This document shows positions 1-9,320 of a stretch of 64,000 nucleotides of DNA, one piece after another (the first letter of the stretch is position 1; each line of letters opens with the position of its first letter). The notes under the pieces were generated by a model, which searched no databases, had not been told where the DNA came from, and was given only the letters and a program-made list of their open reading frames with translations. Source of the DNA: Coffea arabica (taxonomy: Eukaryota > Streptophyta > Magnoliopsida > Gentianales > Rubiaceae); contig NC_092312.1 in NCBI RefSeq assembly GCF_036785885.1, positions 13,224,001-13,288,000 on the forward strand, written 5' to 3'. Position numbers and translations under genes: made by a program.

Positions 1-245
1 CCTTCACTTGATTGTCAATTTCATTTTTCTGTACATGGGGGTTCCTATATGGGGGAATTTTGAAAGGTTTGGCATCTGATTTAAGGGGGATTTGGTGATC
101 ATGGCATCTGTTTGGGGGAAGAGTTTTAGGTTCAGCAAAGATATCATCATATTTGGCCAACAACTGAGTAAGAGAATCTGGTTCAGAAATTACCTGTGAG
201 TTGTGAACCTTCACCATACAAGATTGCTGCAGAGCCTTCCTGATC
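1..245 (-). pseudogene. Start of pol (RT upstream region), out of frame with gag-protease
   Basis: In a different minus-strand frame from gag-protease, an open stretch runs from about 245 to the window edge. It contains the pre-RT signature of plant Ty3 elements: LLAKYDDIFAEPKTLPP, then DHQIPLK and KIPPYR. In intact relatives gag, protease and RT are usually one frame, so a one- or two-base indel between about 220 and 260 is inferred. The RT catalytic YxDD box lies outside the window. Confidence 0.8.
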
Positions 246-1917
246 TTATGTCTGACAATTTGTGAGCTGTTGAACCTTGCTGCATTCTAACGTTTGTATT
301 GTTGGAATCTCCTTTTAACACCACGTGCTCTCCTCCCTTCTCAAAAGACAGGTTTAGTCTCTTGAAATCAAAGGTAATGGGGCTGTAGGATTTCATCCAA
401 TCCACCCCAAGGATCATATCATAAGGTTCCAGGTCTATGACAAATACATCCTGTGTAAATGTGTGGCCCTGCATGTCCCACTGCATTCCTGGAATCCATT
501 GGTCGCAGTGCAGCTCTTTGCCATCAGCAATCTTGACCTTAAAAGGCCTATGATTCTGCACAGTTTCTGGGTACAACTGAGCCACTGATCTCTTGATAAA
601 ACAATTGGTACTTCCTCCATCCAATAGGATTGTCAGCTGACTGTTCTTAAACTGCCCCTGCATTTTGATGACACTTGAGGATAATTCCCCTGTCATTGCA
701 TGCAGGGTCAATATCACATCCTGCTCCTGCTGGTTTCCCATGTATTCAATAACTTCCTCTTCTTCTGTTGTTTGTTCTGCCTCACCTTTTTCCTCATCTT
801 CTATTAACATCATGTGGACCCCCTTGCTCTTACAAGTGTGTCCGGGAGTAAATCTGTCCCCACACCTAAAGCATAGGTTGTGCTCCTTCCTATATTGGAA
901 TTCAGTAGGAGAAATTTTCCTGAAAACTTGCTGTGAATTGGACTTCTTGCTGTAGTCTGTAGGCAAAGTACTAGACTGCCTTGCTCCTGGATCCTGGACT
1001 CCCTGCGTTCCCTTGGTAAGTCCATAGGAGCCTGAGTGCAATGTACTCTTGAGTGTGGTCCTGCTGAACTTGTGAACAAGCTCCAAATGATGCTCCTGCC
1101 ATCTGGCCATCTCAAAGGCAGCTTGTAGAGTGTCTGGCCTATGCATCTTCACAGCAGACTTAATTTCCCCCCTCAATCCACTTAAGAAACTAGAAATGTA
1201 GTAAGATTCAGTCAGTTCTGGCACCTGAATCATTACAATGGACCTCAATTCTTCAAATTTTTCCTGATAAGCCAATACAGTGGATGATTGGCTGAGTTTG
1301 CTGAACTCCTCCACCGCATCTGCTTCCCCTACAGTGCTGAACCTCCTACATACTTCCAAACTGAAATCCTTCCAATGAACTATTCCGCGATCCTTTTTGA
1401 AATTATGATACCAGAGATCTGCCTTGCCTTCTAAGTGCAGTTCCACCAAGTCAATCTGCTGTTCTTCAGGAGTGCGAAACAGTTGGAAGAACTTTTCACA
1501 CTTCCTGATCCATTCCTTGGGACTATGGCCATCAAATCTGGGAAAATCTAACCTGGGAACCCCCATTGGCCAATGCTGACCATCTCCTCTGGATGAATGA
1601 CCAAATTCACCTTGTCGAACACCTTGTGCTCCAACACTTCGATTATTAGGAGTTTTCTCTGCTGAGCTTGTAGGATTCCCCAAAATGCCTCTATCACCTT
1701 GCAGACTTCTCAAAATGGAACTGAGTTGAGTACTCATGAAGCTTTTCAGCTCTGTGCTATTGGTTTCCATTAGAGCTCGCATCTCTCTTTGATTACCTTC
1801 CAACCGTTCTTCCATAGCCTGTTTGTCAGCAACCAAGGAATCAATGACTGCTTGGATCCTGGCCTCTTGTTTCCTGAGTTGCTCTTCGAAGCTCTTCATT
1901 CTAGTGCCTTCTGCCAT
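211..1917 (-). CDS. Gag-protease polyprotein of Ty3/gypsy element
   Basis: 568 residues from the ATG at 1917. The open frame continues upstream to 2118, but that extension lies in the LTR and primer site, so it is not used. Visible parts: an N-terminal coiled-coil-like stretch (about residues 8-60), a gag capsid-type domain (about 120-270), and a zinc knuckle CFRCGDRFTPGHTC (349-362), the CX2CX7HXC spacing seen in several plant Ty3 elements. A retropepsin domain follows (about 420-510), with the later GVDWM motif. The catalytic triad reads D433-G-G rather than the usual D-S/T-G, which should damage protease activity. The frame ends at a stop (211-213) and the reverse-transcriptase sequence continues in another frame, so the gene is probably broken. 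Confidence 0.85.
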   Translation of the reverse strand: MAEGTRMKSFEEQLRKQEARIQAVIDSLVADKQAMEERLEGNQREMRALMETNSTELKSFMSTQLSSILRSLQGDRGILGNPTSSAEKTPNNRSVGAQGVRQGEFGHSSRGDGQHWPMGVPRLDFPRFDGHSPKEWIRKCEKFFQLFRTPEEQQIDLVELHLEGKADLWYHNFKKDRGIVHWKDFSLEVCRRFSTVGEADAVEEFSKLSQSSTVLAYQEKFEELRSIVMIQVPELTESYYISSFLSGLRGEIKSAVKMHRPDTLQAAFEMARWQEHHLELVHKFSRTTLKSTLHSGSYGLTKGTQGVQDPGARQSSTLPTDYSKKSNSQQVFRKISPTEFQYRKEHNLCFRCGDRFTPGHTCKSKGVHMMLIEDEEKGEAEQTTEEEEVIEYMGNQQEQDVILTLHAMTGELSSSVIKMQGQFKNSQLTILLDGGSTNCFIKRSVAQLYPETVQNHRPFKVKIADGKELHCDQWIPGMQWDMQGHTFTQDVFVIDLEPYDMILGVDWMKSYSPITFDFKRLNLSFEKGGEHVVLKGDSNNTNVRMQQGSTAHKLSDIRSGRLCSNLVW

Positions 1918-1957
1918 AATCTTCAGCAGTTCGAAGCTTGCAATCCAAGGATCGCAA

Positions 1958-1969
1958 GCTCTGATACCA
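1958..1969 (-). promoter_or_regulatory. Primer-binding site, initiator tRNA-Met type
   Basis: The minus strand reads TGGTATCAGAGC, the classic plant LTR-retrotransposon primer site complementary to the 3' end of initiator tRNA-Met. It sits immediately inside the LTR end and 41 bases upstream of the gag ATG. Confidence 0.92.
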
Positions 1970-1970
1970 C

Positions 1971-2355
1971 TGTAATAATTCGAACTAATTGAATTGAAGA
2001 TATCTGAGATAGGGAAGGGAAAGAGAGAGGAAGAATTGAGAATGAGATCTGAATTAAGGAGAGGGAAAAGAGAGGGAAAAGAAAGGTTTGAATTGATTAG
2101 GAAAGAAATCTGGAACAACGTATTACACGTCCTACCTTCAATGCAGATGAATTACTTATACAATTCTTAGCTTTGAGCTCAAGACACAGCCTGCTAGTAC
2201 TAACTACTTTTCCCGCCAAATAACTACTCTTCATTCTGTTATATCAGTTGCTATCCTCGTGACTCTCCATGCTATCACATTTCTGGTGCTACTCCTTTGC
2301 TGAGTCATCCCAGTCAATTGTGCATGACAATTTGGACTGATTCCAGGCCATAACA
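1971..2355 (-). repeat. Putative 5' LTR of the edge retrotransposon
   Basis: The inner end is fixed well. The LTR-type terminus ...TTACA (plus strand TGTAATAATT at 1971) lies one base from the primer-binding site. The outer end is tentative and was chosen at plus-strand ...CCATAACA (2355), which gives TGTTATGG...TTACA with matching TGT/ACA ends and a length of about 385 bp. The other LTR is outside the window, so neither length nor target duplication can be confirmed. A TATAAG motif on the minus strand near 2150-2165 could be its promoter. Confidence 0.55.
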
Positions 2356-3039
2356 GATTGTCAGTTTTATGATTGATTGTAAGAGTAAAATATGTAGAAT
2401 TGTGGAAATTGTAATTCAAACGGGCCTCTAAATTTTGGATATATGATTTTTGTAATGATGAGTTTCTTAAATTATTTGAGTTATGTCATTAACTGTTAGA
2501 CGTGATTTGGGATTTACAGATGTGATTTTGTACGGGTGGTTATCATCCGTTAGTTTAAATTTTGGAGTTTTGATTTTGTGGGTTAGTGGGTCATTCGTAG
2601 TTAAAATTTTGATTTTGTGAGTTAGTGAGCCATGTAAATTGGAAAGTGGGAAAGGATAAGAAAAATGGATTACTCAACTAAAATAAATCTAAAATTATAG
2701 TAAAAAGGGATTTAGATTTCTAACACCTATAGAGGCTCCTCGTAAAAAACTTGTCCTCTCATACATATAGATATAGAAGGGATTACTTAATTAAAATAAA
2801 TCCAAAATTATAGTAAAAAGGGATTTAGATTTCTAATGCCTGTAGAGGCTTCTCATCAAAAACTTGCCCTCTAATACATATAAATAAATATAGATATAGA
2901 TCTCCAGAAAATGTTACAATGATTTTTTTTTTACAAAAATTCTAAAAATTACAATCCAAATCTTTTAGGGCTCTGTATCCAAATTACAATCATCTTTTCT
3001 TTTTTTGTACCGTATCAATAGTTAAGGCACGTCAGCTCA
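2356..3039. other. AT-rich non-coding DNA
   Basis: No coding signal. It holds the two-copy tandem repeat at 2668-2900. A block of about 50 bp at 2932-2984 recurs imperfectly at 3926-3978, on the other side of the LTR relic. Confidence 0.6.
2668..2900. repeat. Two-copy tandem repeat, about 113-120 bp unit
   Basis: Unit 1 spans 2668-2780 and unit 2 spans 2781-2900. Both begin GATTACT and share a long common core (TAGTAAAAAGGGATTTAGAT and following), with scattered substitutions and a few extra bases in unit 2. No open frame. Confidence 0.85.
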
Positions 3040-3920
3040 CTATTTTTTAACCAAGAAATAATCTTAGATATGCCCATAAAATTTAATTTCTTGATTGCAT
3101 TAAAAACTAAAAAAACCCTATTCTAATCAATAAACATGCTACCATGGTTTATATAAATTAGATTATATGATTCTCTCACATGAAATTAATCACATTAGTT
3201 ACCACTAATTTTAGATAATTAAACAATTATATATTTAACTGTCTTAATTGGCAATAGATTGTTAGGTTGAATTAAATATCAGGTTTTTGATATTCAAACA
3301 ACGAAATAACCATGAGAAATTAAATTATAAAACATACGAATATTAACAAATAAAGAATAAAAGAAACAGATGAAAACAATGCGATCTCATAACTGTAGTT
3401 AAACCAAATCCTTTGTTATCTCTTGACTAGATTAAGAAAATTAATTGCTCTTCATTGAAAATAACCCAGGAAAAGAGACAAGCGGCTCGTTGTTTTTTTG
3501 ATGCCGTGACTAATATCTAATCTCCCAAAAACAAAGACGTTCCTCCTCTACGTCTTCATTGCTACCCACTAATCTATATAAAAAGGAAAATAGAGTCCAA
3601 TTCCTAATAGGAAAAGAATATCTATTTCCTAACTAGTCACCGATACTAATTAATAAGGACTAACGTCTCCACCTTTTTTGTCAAGATAGAATTAGAAGTT
3701 AAATTGGAATAGGAACCTTGTTTGTCACGCCTATGTGGAATAGGTTAAGAGTCTTTTGCTGGAAATATCTTCATTAAATTACTTTTTACTCTTTTTTTTG
3801 CCATATTCCTATAATCAATACCAATTGCCAAATATGAGTAGAATCAATCTAATAATGCAATATTTGGTCAAAACCACAAGCAAGTATTAGCTATTTCATT
3901 AACCAATATGCACCCTATCA
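3040..3920 (-). mobile_element. Diverged LTR relic of the Athila/Tat-like family
   Basis: By-eye alignment to the LTRs at 12964-14455 and 24112-25602 shows shared blocks in the same order: ATTGCATTAA, then the CAATAA...GGTTTAT...AAATTAGATT block, TTGCCACTAAT-like text, TTGACTAGAT, and CCAAATATGAGTA near the end. It finishes with the same terminus, CCCTATCA, at 3913-3920. Orientation matches the intact element. It is AT-richer and carries indels, so it is much older. The left LTR terminus was not located, and no internal region was found on either side, so this is a truncated or solo LTR. Confidence 0.75.
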
Positions 3921-4369
3921 TTTTTTGTACAAAAATTCTATAAAATTACAAACCAAATGCTCTTAGGGCTTTGTATATACACTTTCAACCTAATATTGAT
4001 AGGTCAAGATGAAGCCCAACTACTATTAATCAAATAAATTAGGCAGTTGGGCTTGGAATTTAAATGTAAAAGTTAGTTTAAAAAAAATGTACAAAGTTAG
4101 TTTCAAAATTTACAGATGCTTGGTTTTTTTATTTTTAAAAAAATTTTTAATAGATGCCCAGAGCACTTGGTAATACTTCTAATGGACACCTAACTTATTA
4201 TTTGGATGTACACATTCACACTTCTTACTGCATTGCTAATCTCTTTCAACTTTTAATTGTCTAAATGATAGAGTAATTTGATTAATTCTGACAGTTAGTT
4301 AACTTTTTCTATTGGATATTACTGCATTCTTTTATATAGAAAATATCATTTCATTCAATAACCCTCATG
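3921..4369. other. Non-coding DNA between LTR relic and hAT element
   Basis: AT-rich and without coding signal. It begins with a block of about 50 bp (3926-3978) that repeats 2932-2984. Confidence 0.5.
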
Positions 4370-4377
4370 CTACTGAG

Positions 4378-5334
4378 TAGGCATGGCTACGGTTCCAAAA
4401 CCAACCGTTTTGGTTCCAAAACTGCTACGGTTCTAGTTTTTCAAAGAGGTAGAACCAGGACCGCACCATATAAGATGGTTCTGGTTCTGGTTTCAGAATC
4501 ATCGGTTATGGTTCTTCAAAGAGGTAGAACCAGAACCGTATAGTTCTGATTTTGGTTCCTTATGGTTCTGGTTCTGGTTTCCGGTTCTATATAGTTGTAT
4601 ACAATTTTATTTAATTCCTTATCCTTACCAATTTTAATACGAATATAACTATATATTTAAATTTTCAAATAAAATGTAAAAAAATAAATACAAAATAAAC
4701 ATCATATTTTAATTTTATTATTATTCTACAAAGTAAGAAGTAATAAATAGATAATATAAATTTTATGAAAAGTACATTACATTGTCAAATTAAAAAATAC
4801 ATTACACTATCAAATGGTTGTCATGTGTTGACTTTCTTGAGTTGGACAATCATCAATGTTGAAGATTCCATTTGAAGAAATATTGCAAAAAATATTTTTT
4901 TGCTTGCTTGCTTTTGAAGATGAGCTACTGCCATCAAAACTTGTCATTTGATAGCAAATAAGCAAAAAAAAAATTGTAAGTAATAATTTAATACTTACAA
5001 ATTATAATGATAGATATTAGATGAATAGAAAGAATTAAATAATTAATAAAATATATAGAAAGTCCATAAAATTTCAACTTTCTTAAACACAAAACCTATT
5101 AAACACAACTAATTTTCTTTGAATCATCTCACTACTTATATTAATTATTTTTAATGGTTCTGGAACCGGCGATTCTGGTTCTGGTTCTATTTTTTAGAGA
5201 ACCAGAACCGGAACCTTTATTCGAGGTTCTACCACGATTCTAGTTCCATGATTTTGGTTCTGGTTCTGGTCTGGTTCCAAACGATCCGATTCCGGTCCAG
5301 TTCCGGGTTCCAAATGGAACCATGGCCATGCCTA
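4378..5334. mobile_element. Non-autonomous hAT transposon (957 bp)
   Basis: Terminal inverted repeats begin TAGGCATGG and continue into GGTTCC on both sides (left TAGGCATGGCTACGGTTCC; right end read inward TAGGCATGGCCATGGTTCC). They are flanked by an 8-bp target duplication, CTACTGAG (4370-4377) and CTATTGAG (5335-5342), with one mismatch. The 8-bp duplication and the TAG..ATGGC termini are hAT features. The outer 150-250 bp on each side are packed with GGTTCTGG / CCAGAACC motifs, as expected of subterminal transposase-binding arrays. The core is AT-rich with no transposase frame, so the element would depend on a transposase made elsewhere. The right target duplication ends 18 bp from the stop of the CYP710A pseudogene. 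Confidence 0.88.
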
Positions 5335-5359
5335 CTATTGAGTTATGTTTTCCTTTATC

Positions 5360-6886
5360 TCATGCTACAGAGGGTAATCTCTTGCATCGTTGAGAAAGAA
5401 AAACTTTGCAGTCGTCCTTTGGAACGAGGATTGAAACATAAATAATATCATCACAAACAGCCTGTCGTGCCCTCTTGAAGTCGATCAATGTAGTGAAAAT
5501 TGCAACAAAGAGCTTCAAATGGTTAATTGCATATTTCTGCCCAATACATTGGTGCGCCCCAGATCCAAAAGTCAAAAAATTCTTCTTGTAAACCTTGTCT
5601 TCTTGCCTTTCCTCCATGAAACGATCTGGATCAAGGGAAACCTTGAAAACAAGAATCAAAAACTGATGGAAAGACAACTGTGCCCTTGGGAATCACATAA
5701 TCTTCTGTCAATGCAAAATCCTCAGCCACTGTGTGTGGCACCAGTGTCGCTGGAGGTCTTATTCTCAGCACCTCCTTCACCACAGCCTCGGTGTACTTCA
5801 CTTCCCTAATCTGCTCCACCGTGATCAGCTCATTGGATAAAGGGTTCCAATATTTTTCCACCTCGGATCGAACTCTTTGTGAAACACGAGGATGTGAATC
5901 TAGAAAGGTTACACTTACAGCCCACAAGTGTGAGGAAGTTGATGCATCTTGAGCTGCGAAAAGGAAGTCAAATAAATGGCCTCCAAGTTCTTCTTTGGTA
6001 GAATCGAATTTCTTATCAATATCAGCAACTCATTTTTCTTCAGCCTCAGCCTTCTCCCTCAAATTATCCTGCATCCAAAAATCAATCAAACAAGTTGGCT
6101 CTTCTCAATTCTACATTTTCTTCTCGCTCTCAACAGCACAAAATGCAAGGATTTCCACAAGTTTCTTAACGGATAATCTAGCTTTTTCTGAAGTCAAATC
6201 CAGGTAAGTCTATAGGAAGTGTCATCTCGCCCCGATTGAAAAAACTGTACCCGATGTCAAATATTTTCTGTGCCTCATCGCTTAAATAAGGCCCGACAAA
6301 CACTGTCTGAGAGGTTTCTAAGTTCATTTCACGACAAAGTAAGCGAAGAGGAATTGGTTTTTGGTCTGATTTGATGAGAAGAAGCCATGATTTCAAGTGC
6401 TTGAGAATTATACGTTGCTGAATGGAACTATAGGTGGCTAAACCCTTAGGAGTAAAGTTAGGGACTACACGGCGACGAAGGTCTTTGCGTTCCTGGCCGA
6501 ATTGATAGACTAGGCTAGTTTCGGCCAACAATTTTTGGCCAAAAGGATGAACAACGATGTGGAAAGTATCAGGGCGGGCATTGGCGAAAACTTTGTGAGA
6601 CAGCTCGGTTGAATAAATGTAAAGGATGAATTTGCCAAAGAAGTAGTTTGTAGACATTCCCAGAGGGGTGGATTGAGCTAAGGTGGATTGTTTCTCCCAT
6701 AATTTTGTGGGGGTTTTTTAGTAATGGAATTGCATTGCCTATGAAAGGAAGGACCAGGGCTGGACCTGGTAGGAAGCATTTCCTTTTTAGGTAAGAGAAT
6801 TGTTCTTTAATGAGAAGGAGAACTGCAACCGCAATGATGTAGGGACTGTAGTTTGATTGGAGGGCCAATATGGATTCCATTATCAT
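5360..6886 (-). pseudogene. CYP710A: Cytochrome P450 CYP710A (sterol C-22 desaturase) pseudogene
   Basis: Pieces in three minus-strand frames add up to a near full-length, intronless P450 of about 500 residues, matching the CYP710A family, which adds the C-22 double bond of stigmasterol at the endoplasmic reticulum. Visible in order: N-terminal membrane anchor and FLPGPALVLPFIGNA (from 6886), the [14 protein letters not shown] block, [15 protein letters not shown] (I-helix), the ExxR motif EVLR, the PDRF segment, and the heme loop [10 protein letters not shown] with its cysteine. Breaks: frameshifts near 6700-6706, 6183 and 5640, and in-frame stops at 6111-6113, 6105-6107 and 6030-6032. Because the heme and ExxR motifs survive, the loss looks fairly recent. 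Whether an intact paralogue exists cannot be seen here. Confidence 0.93.
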
Positions 6887-7468
6887 CTTTGTTTTGGAAG
6901 ATCTGTTTGGAAATTTTCACGAGCGGGAGAAGAAAGGCTGACAGCGAGCATAATAGAGTATGGTATGAACGGAGGTATATAAACAATTGAAGTGATTATG
7001 GTTTTTTTTTTTAAAAAAAAAAAAGAAAAGAAATCAAACTGGGAAAGGGTAGGTTCTAAGCAACAGAAGAAGAATTTGAAAGGAAATCTGAATCTAGAAT
7101 CTCTAAATTCTGGGGCACAAGCGATTGTGGTTCACGTTAAGCACAAACTTATTATTATTGCTATTTTTTATTTTGTTGAGCACCAAGTTTAGTTGACCTG
7201 GGAGACAATAATAGCCATGGATCGGAAGAATATAGCATGTTTCCATTAGAAAATTTGATGTACTTTGTGTGATTACAATACAATGTAAAGTGAGGATACA
7301 GATCTTAATTATTTTTTTCTTGCTGTAAAACAGTAGAGTTATACCATTTGTAGAACAGAATTGCACCTTTATAATTTCTTTGGGTCCTAATGTAAGGCAT
7401 GTAAACTTCACTCGCCTTGCAAGTGGAAAATCATAGGTTGGGTTGTAGAATGTGGATGCATTTGGACA
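6887..7468. other. Non-coding DNA upstream of the CYP710A pseudogene
   Basis: This would include the old promoter of the P450. It has an A-run near 7013-7027. I saw no gene or clear promoter element. Confidence 0.5.
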
Positions 7469-7482
7469 TCTTGATTTGATTT

Positions 7483-7939
7483 TTTTTTTTTAATGGCAAA
7501 CCCCGTACACGGGAAAGAGATATCAACTCCGAATTTTATTAACTACTAAAATAGATGGAGACATAAACCTAACCTCTGAAAGTATATGAAGATGTTACAA
7601 TAATGTTCCAAATAAAATAAAATTAACGCTTACATTTCCTTAGAGATGGGAATCCTAATCTATTGACTTGAATTTCCCCTCCAGATACCTTTGGAAGTTT
7701 CGACTCTTGTGTGTAAATCAAAGAATATCCAATGACACACCCTTCATTAGATAAAGCATCGGCAATCTTACTAGTTTCACGAAAAGTATGCGAGACATTA
7801 TCAATCACACTAACCATTTGAAAAATCCCTTCTAGCTCTGAAAGAATAGGCCATGGGCATTTGCATTTCTGTTGAAGAATTTGAACAAAAATTAGAGAAT
7901 CCGACTTAACATTAATATGTTTATACTTCTGTTAATATG
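7483..7939 (-). mobile_element. 5'-truncated LINE (L1-type) 3' end with RNase H remnant
   Basis: On the minus strand, 7925-7623 encodes the C-terminal part of a LINE-type RNase H: SDSLIFVQILQQ, CPWPI, ETSKIADALSNEG, then GEIQVNRLGFPS before the stop at 7623. The same ending (GEIRLNRLGVPS) closes the LINE at 36885-37499, so both come from one family. A poly(A) tail (T-run at 7481-7491 on the plus strand) ends the element. A 14-bp target duplication, TCTTGATTTGATTT, flanks it at 7469-7482 and 7940-7953. Only the last ~460 bp inserted, which is typical of aborted target-primed reverse transcription. Confidence 0.85.
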
Positions 7940-8154
7940 TCTTGATTTGATTTATTGCCTTCGAGTTTTCATCGGTTGTGTATGTATATACATACATATA
8001 TGCTTTCAAAATTTTCCCTATCTAATTCACGCTTCTTCTACTGCTCCCACAACTATGGGTCCATTAATTTAATCAAAAAATAAATATATAAATAAATAAC
8101 TCTTCTGGATTTATGGTCTTGTCAGAGAAAAAATTGTTCCGAAGTCTTTGGCAG

Positions 8155-8620
8155 GTCACAGATCACTGTTGACGGCGAAGAATTAAAAGGGAGCATGGTG
8201 CTCATGACAGACTGTCTTTGATGTTAGAATGCAGACTACTCAACCATGGCTTAATTTAAAGTTGCCCTCTGAAGCCTTCAGATCACAGCTTTGCGTGAAT
8301 AATTGAAAGGGGGTATGGTGCCCATGACAGACTGTTTTTGGGGTTTGGGCCTCTCGAGTTGAAGTTCTTTCCAATTTCGCGGATCAGTTGTGTAATCCGG
8401 CATAATTTTGGTATAAATTAATATATTTTTGGCGTAATCGTAAATTTTATATCAATTCAATTATAAATCACGTTTACACCAAAGTTATATAAATTTACAC
8501 CGAATTCCATTCGTTTGCATAACTAGAAAGAACTGAAACTTGAGAGGCTTCATTTCCCTGTTTTTGATGTCGGAGTGTAGACTTCTCAACCATGACTTAA
8601 TTTAAAGTTGCCCTGGTGCT
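8155..8620. repeat. About 120-bp tandem duplication interrupted by a MITE
   Basis: The first unit (8155-8274) contains ATGGTGCTCATGACAGACTG followed by CTCAACCATGGCTTAATT. The second unit is split: its first half is at 8275-8340 (ATGGTGCCCATGACAGACTG) and its second half at 8561-8620 (CTCAACCATGACTTAATT). The 217 bp between the halves is a separate insertion. No coding potential. Confidence 0.85.
8341..8557. mobile_element. Mutator-like MITE (217 bp) with 9-bp target duplication
   Basis: It is flanked by the 9-bp direct repeat CTGTTTTTG (8332-8340 and 8558-8566). The ends are inverted repeats: left GGG..GCCTCTCGAGTT and right read inward GGG..GCCTCTCAAGTT, with AGTTCTTTC shared further in. 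A 9-bp duplication points to the Mutator superfamily. The surrounding tandem duplication supplies an empty-site copy (around 8214-8225), which independently confirms both borders. No coding capacity. Confidence 0.8.
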
Positions 8621-8672
8621 TCAGAGACGAAACTGATAACAGAAAGAACTATTGGAAACTAATAAGAATATA

Positions 8673-8809
8673 TGTTTGGATTGCAGTTTTTCGTCGGAAA
8701 ATTACGTTGTTTTCCGTGATCACATTTTCCTGTTACCTTTTTTTCTCACATACATAAAATCGCTACAGTAATTTTTCTATGAAAAATCATGAAAAATGCA
8801 ATCCAAACA
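8673..8809. mobile_element. Small MITE, family with CTACAGTA core
   Basis: Inverted ends TGTTTGGATTGCA...TGCAATCCAAACA. The interior carries TCTCACATAC and CGCTACAGTA, shared with copies at 10858-11014, 29851-30000, 31534-31733, 36067-36191 and more weakly 62771-62935. About 137 bp, non-coding. No clear target duplication was seen. Confidence 0.75.
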
Positions 8810-9311
8810 CAAGAAGTCCCAGAAAGCATTGTATTGATAAATTGCATAGGAAGATGCAATGCCTTAGAACTAAACACTGAAATCAAATACTTGTGATCTT
8901 CAAGAAAAAGAAAAAAAATAAATATTTGTGACTTCCAACAGTTGACGAGTTAAAGAAAACATAATTGACTTCAGAAGCACTATACATAATTACAAATACT
9001 CTTACTTGATGAACTAATCAATAATGTGATATCATTTTGATAGATTAGTGGATAAATACGTATCTTTAAAAGTTGGATGGTCAAAACTATACTATTCGAA
9101 AAGTTGAATGGCTATCTGGATAATTTGCTCGTAATTTTAAGATTTGAACACAAGATCTCTTGTTGTATAAGGGTTTAAGTTGTCCAACTTTCTAGCCAGC
9201 CAACATTGCACGTGGGAGGCTGCAAACTGATCCTAAATATTAAGAATCTCAAAATAGTGTCTTTAAAATATCAACACGCTCGTGGTTATCTCGATATTCT
9301 GACTTCTGAGA
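8810..9311. other. Non-coding DNA
   Basis: AT-rich, and nothing recognisable apart from the LINE target site at its right end. Confidence 0.5.
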
Positions 9312-9320
9312 TTGGGATAG

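Larger units (their letters stand above)
1..2355 (-). mobile_element. Ty3/gypsy LTR retrotransposon, 5' portion, cut by window edge
   Basis: Read on the minus strand, the order is a putative 5' LTR (2355-1971), an initiator-Met primer-binding site, gag with a zinc knuckle, a retropepsin domain, then the N-terminal edge of reverse transcriptase running off base 1. This is the canonical Ty3/gypsy order. Integrase and the 3' LTR would lie outside the window. It is not the same family as the 12.6-kb element at 12964-25602, since the primer site (Met versus Asp) and the gag sequence both differ. A frameshift between protease and reverse transcriptase suggests an inactive copy. Confidence 0.9.

Noticed and set aside
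2118..2119. Upstream extension of the gag frame from 1917 to 2118
   Set aside because: It runs through the primer-binding site into the LTR. The ATG at 1917 is the sensible start.
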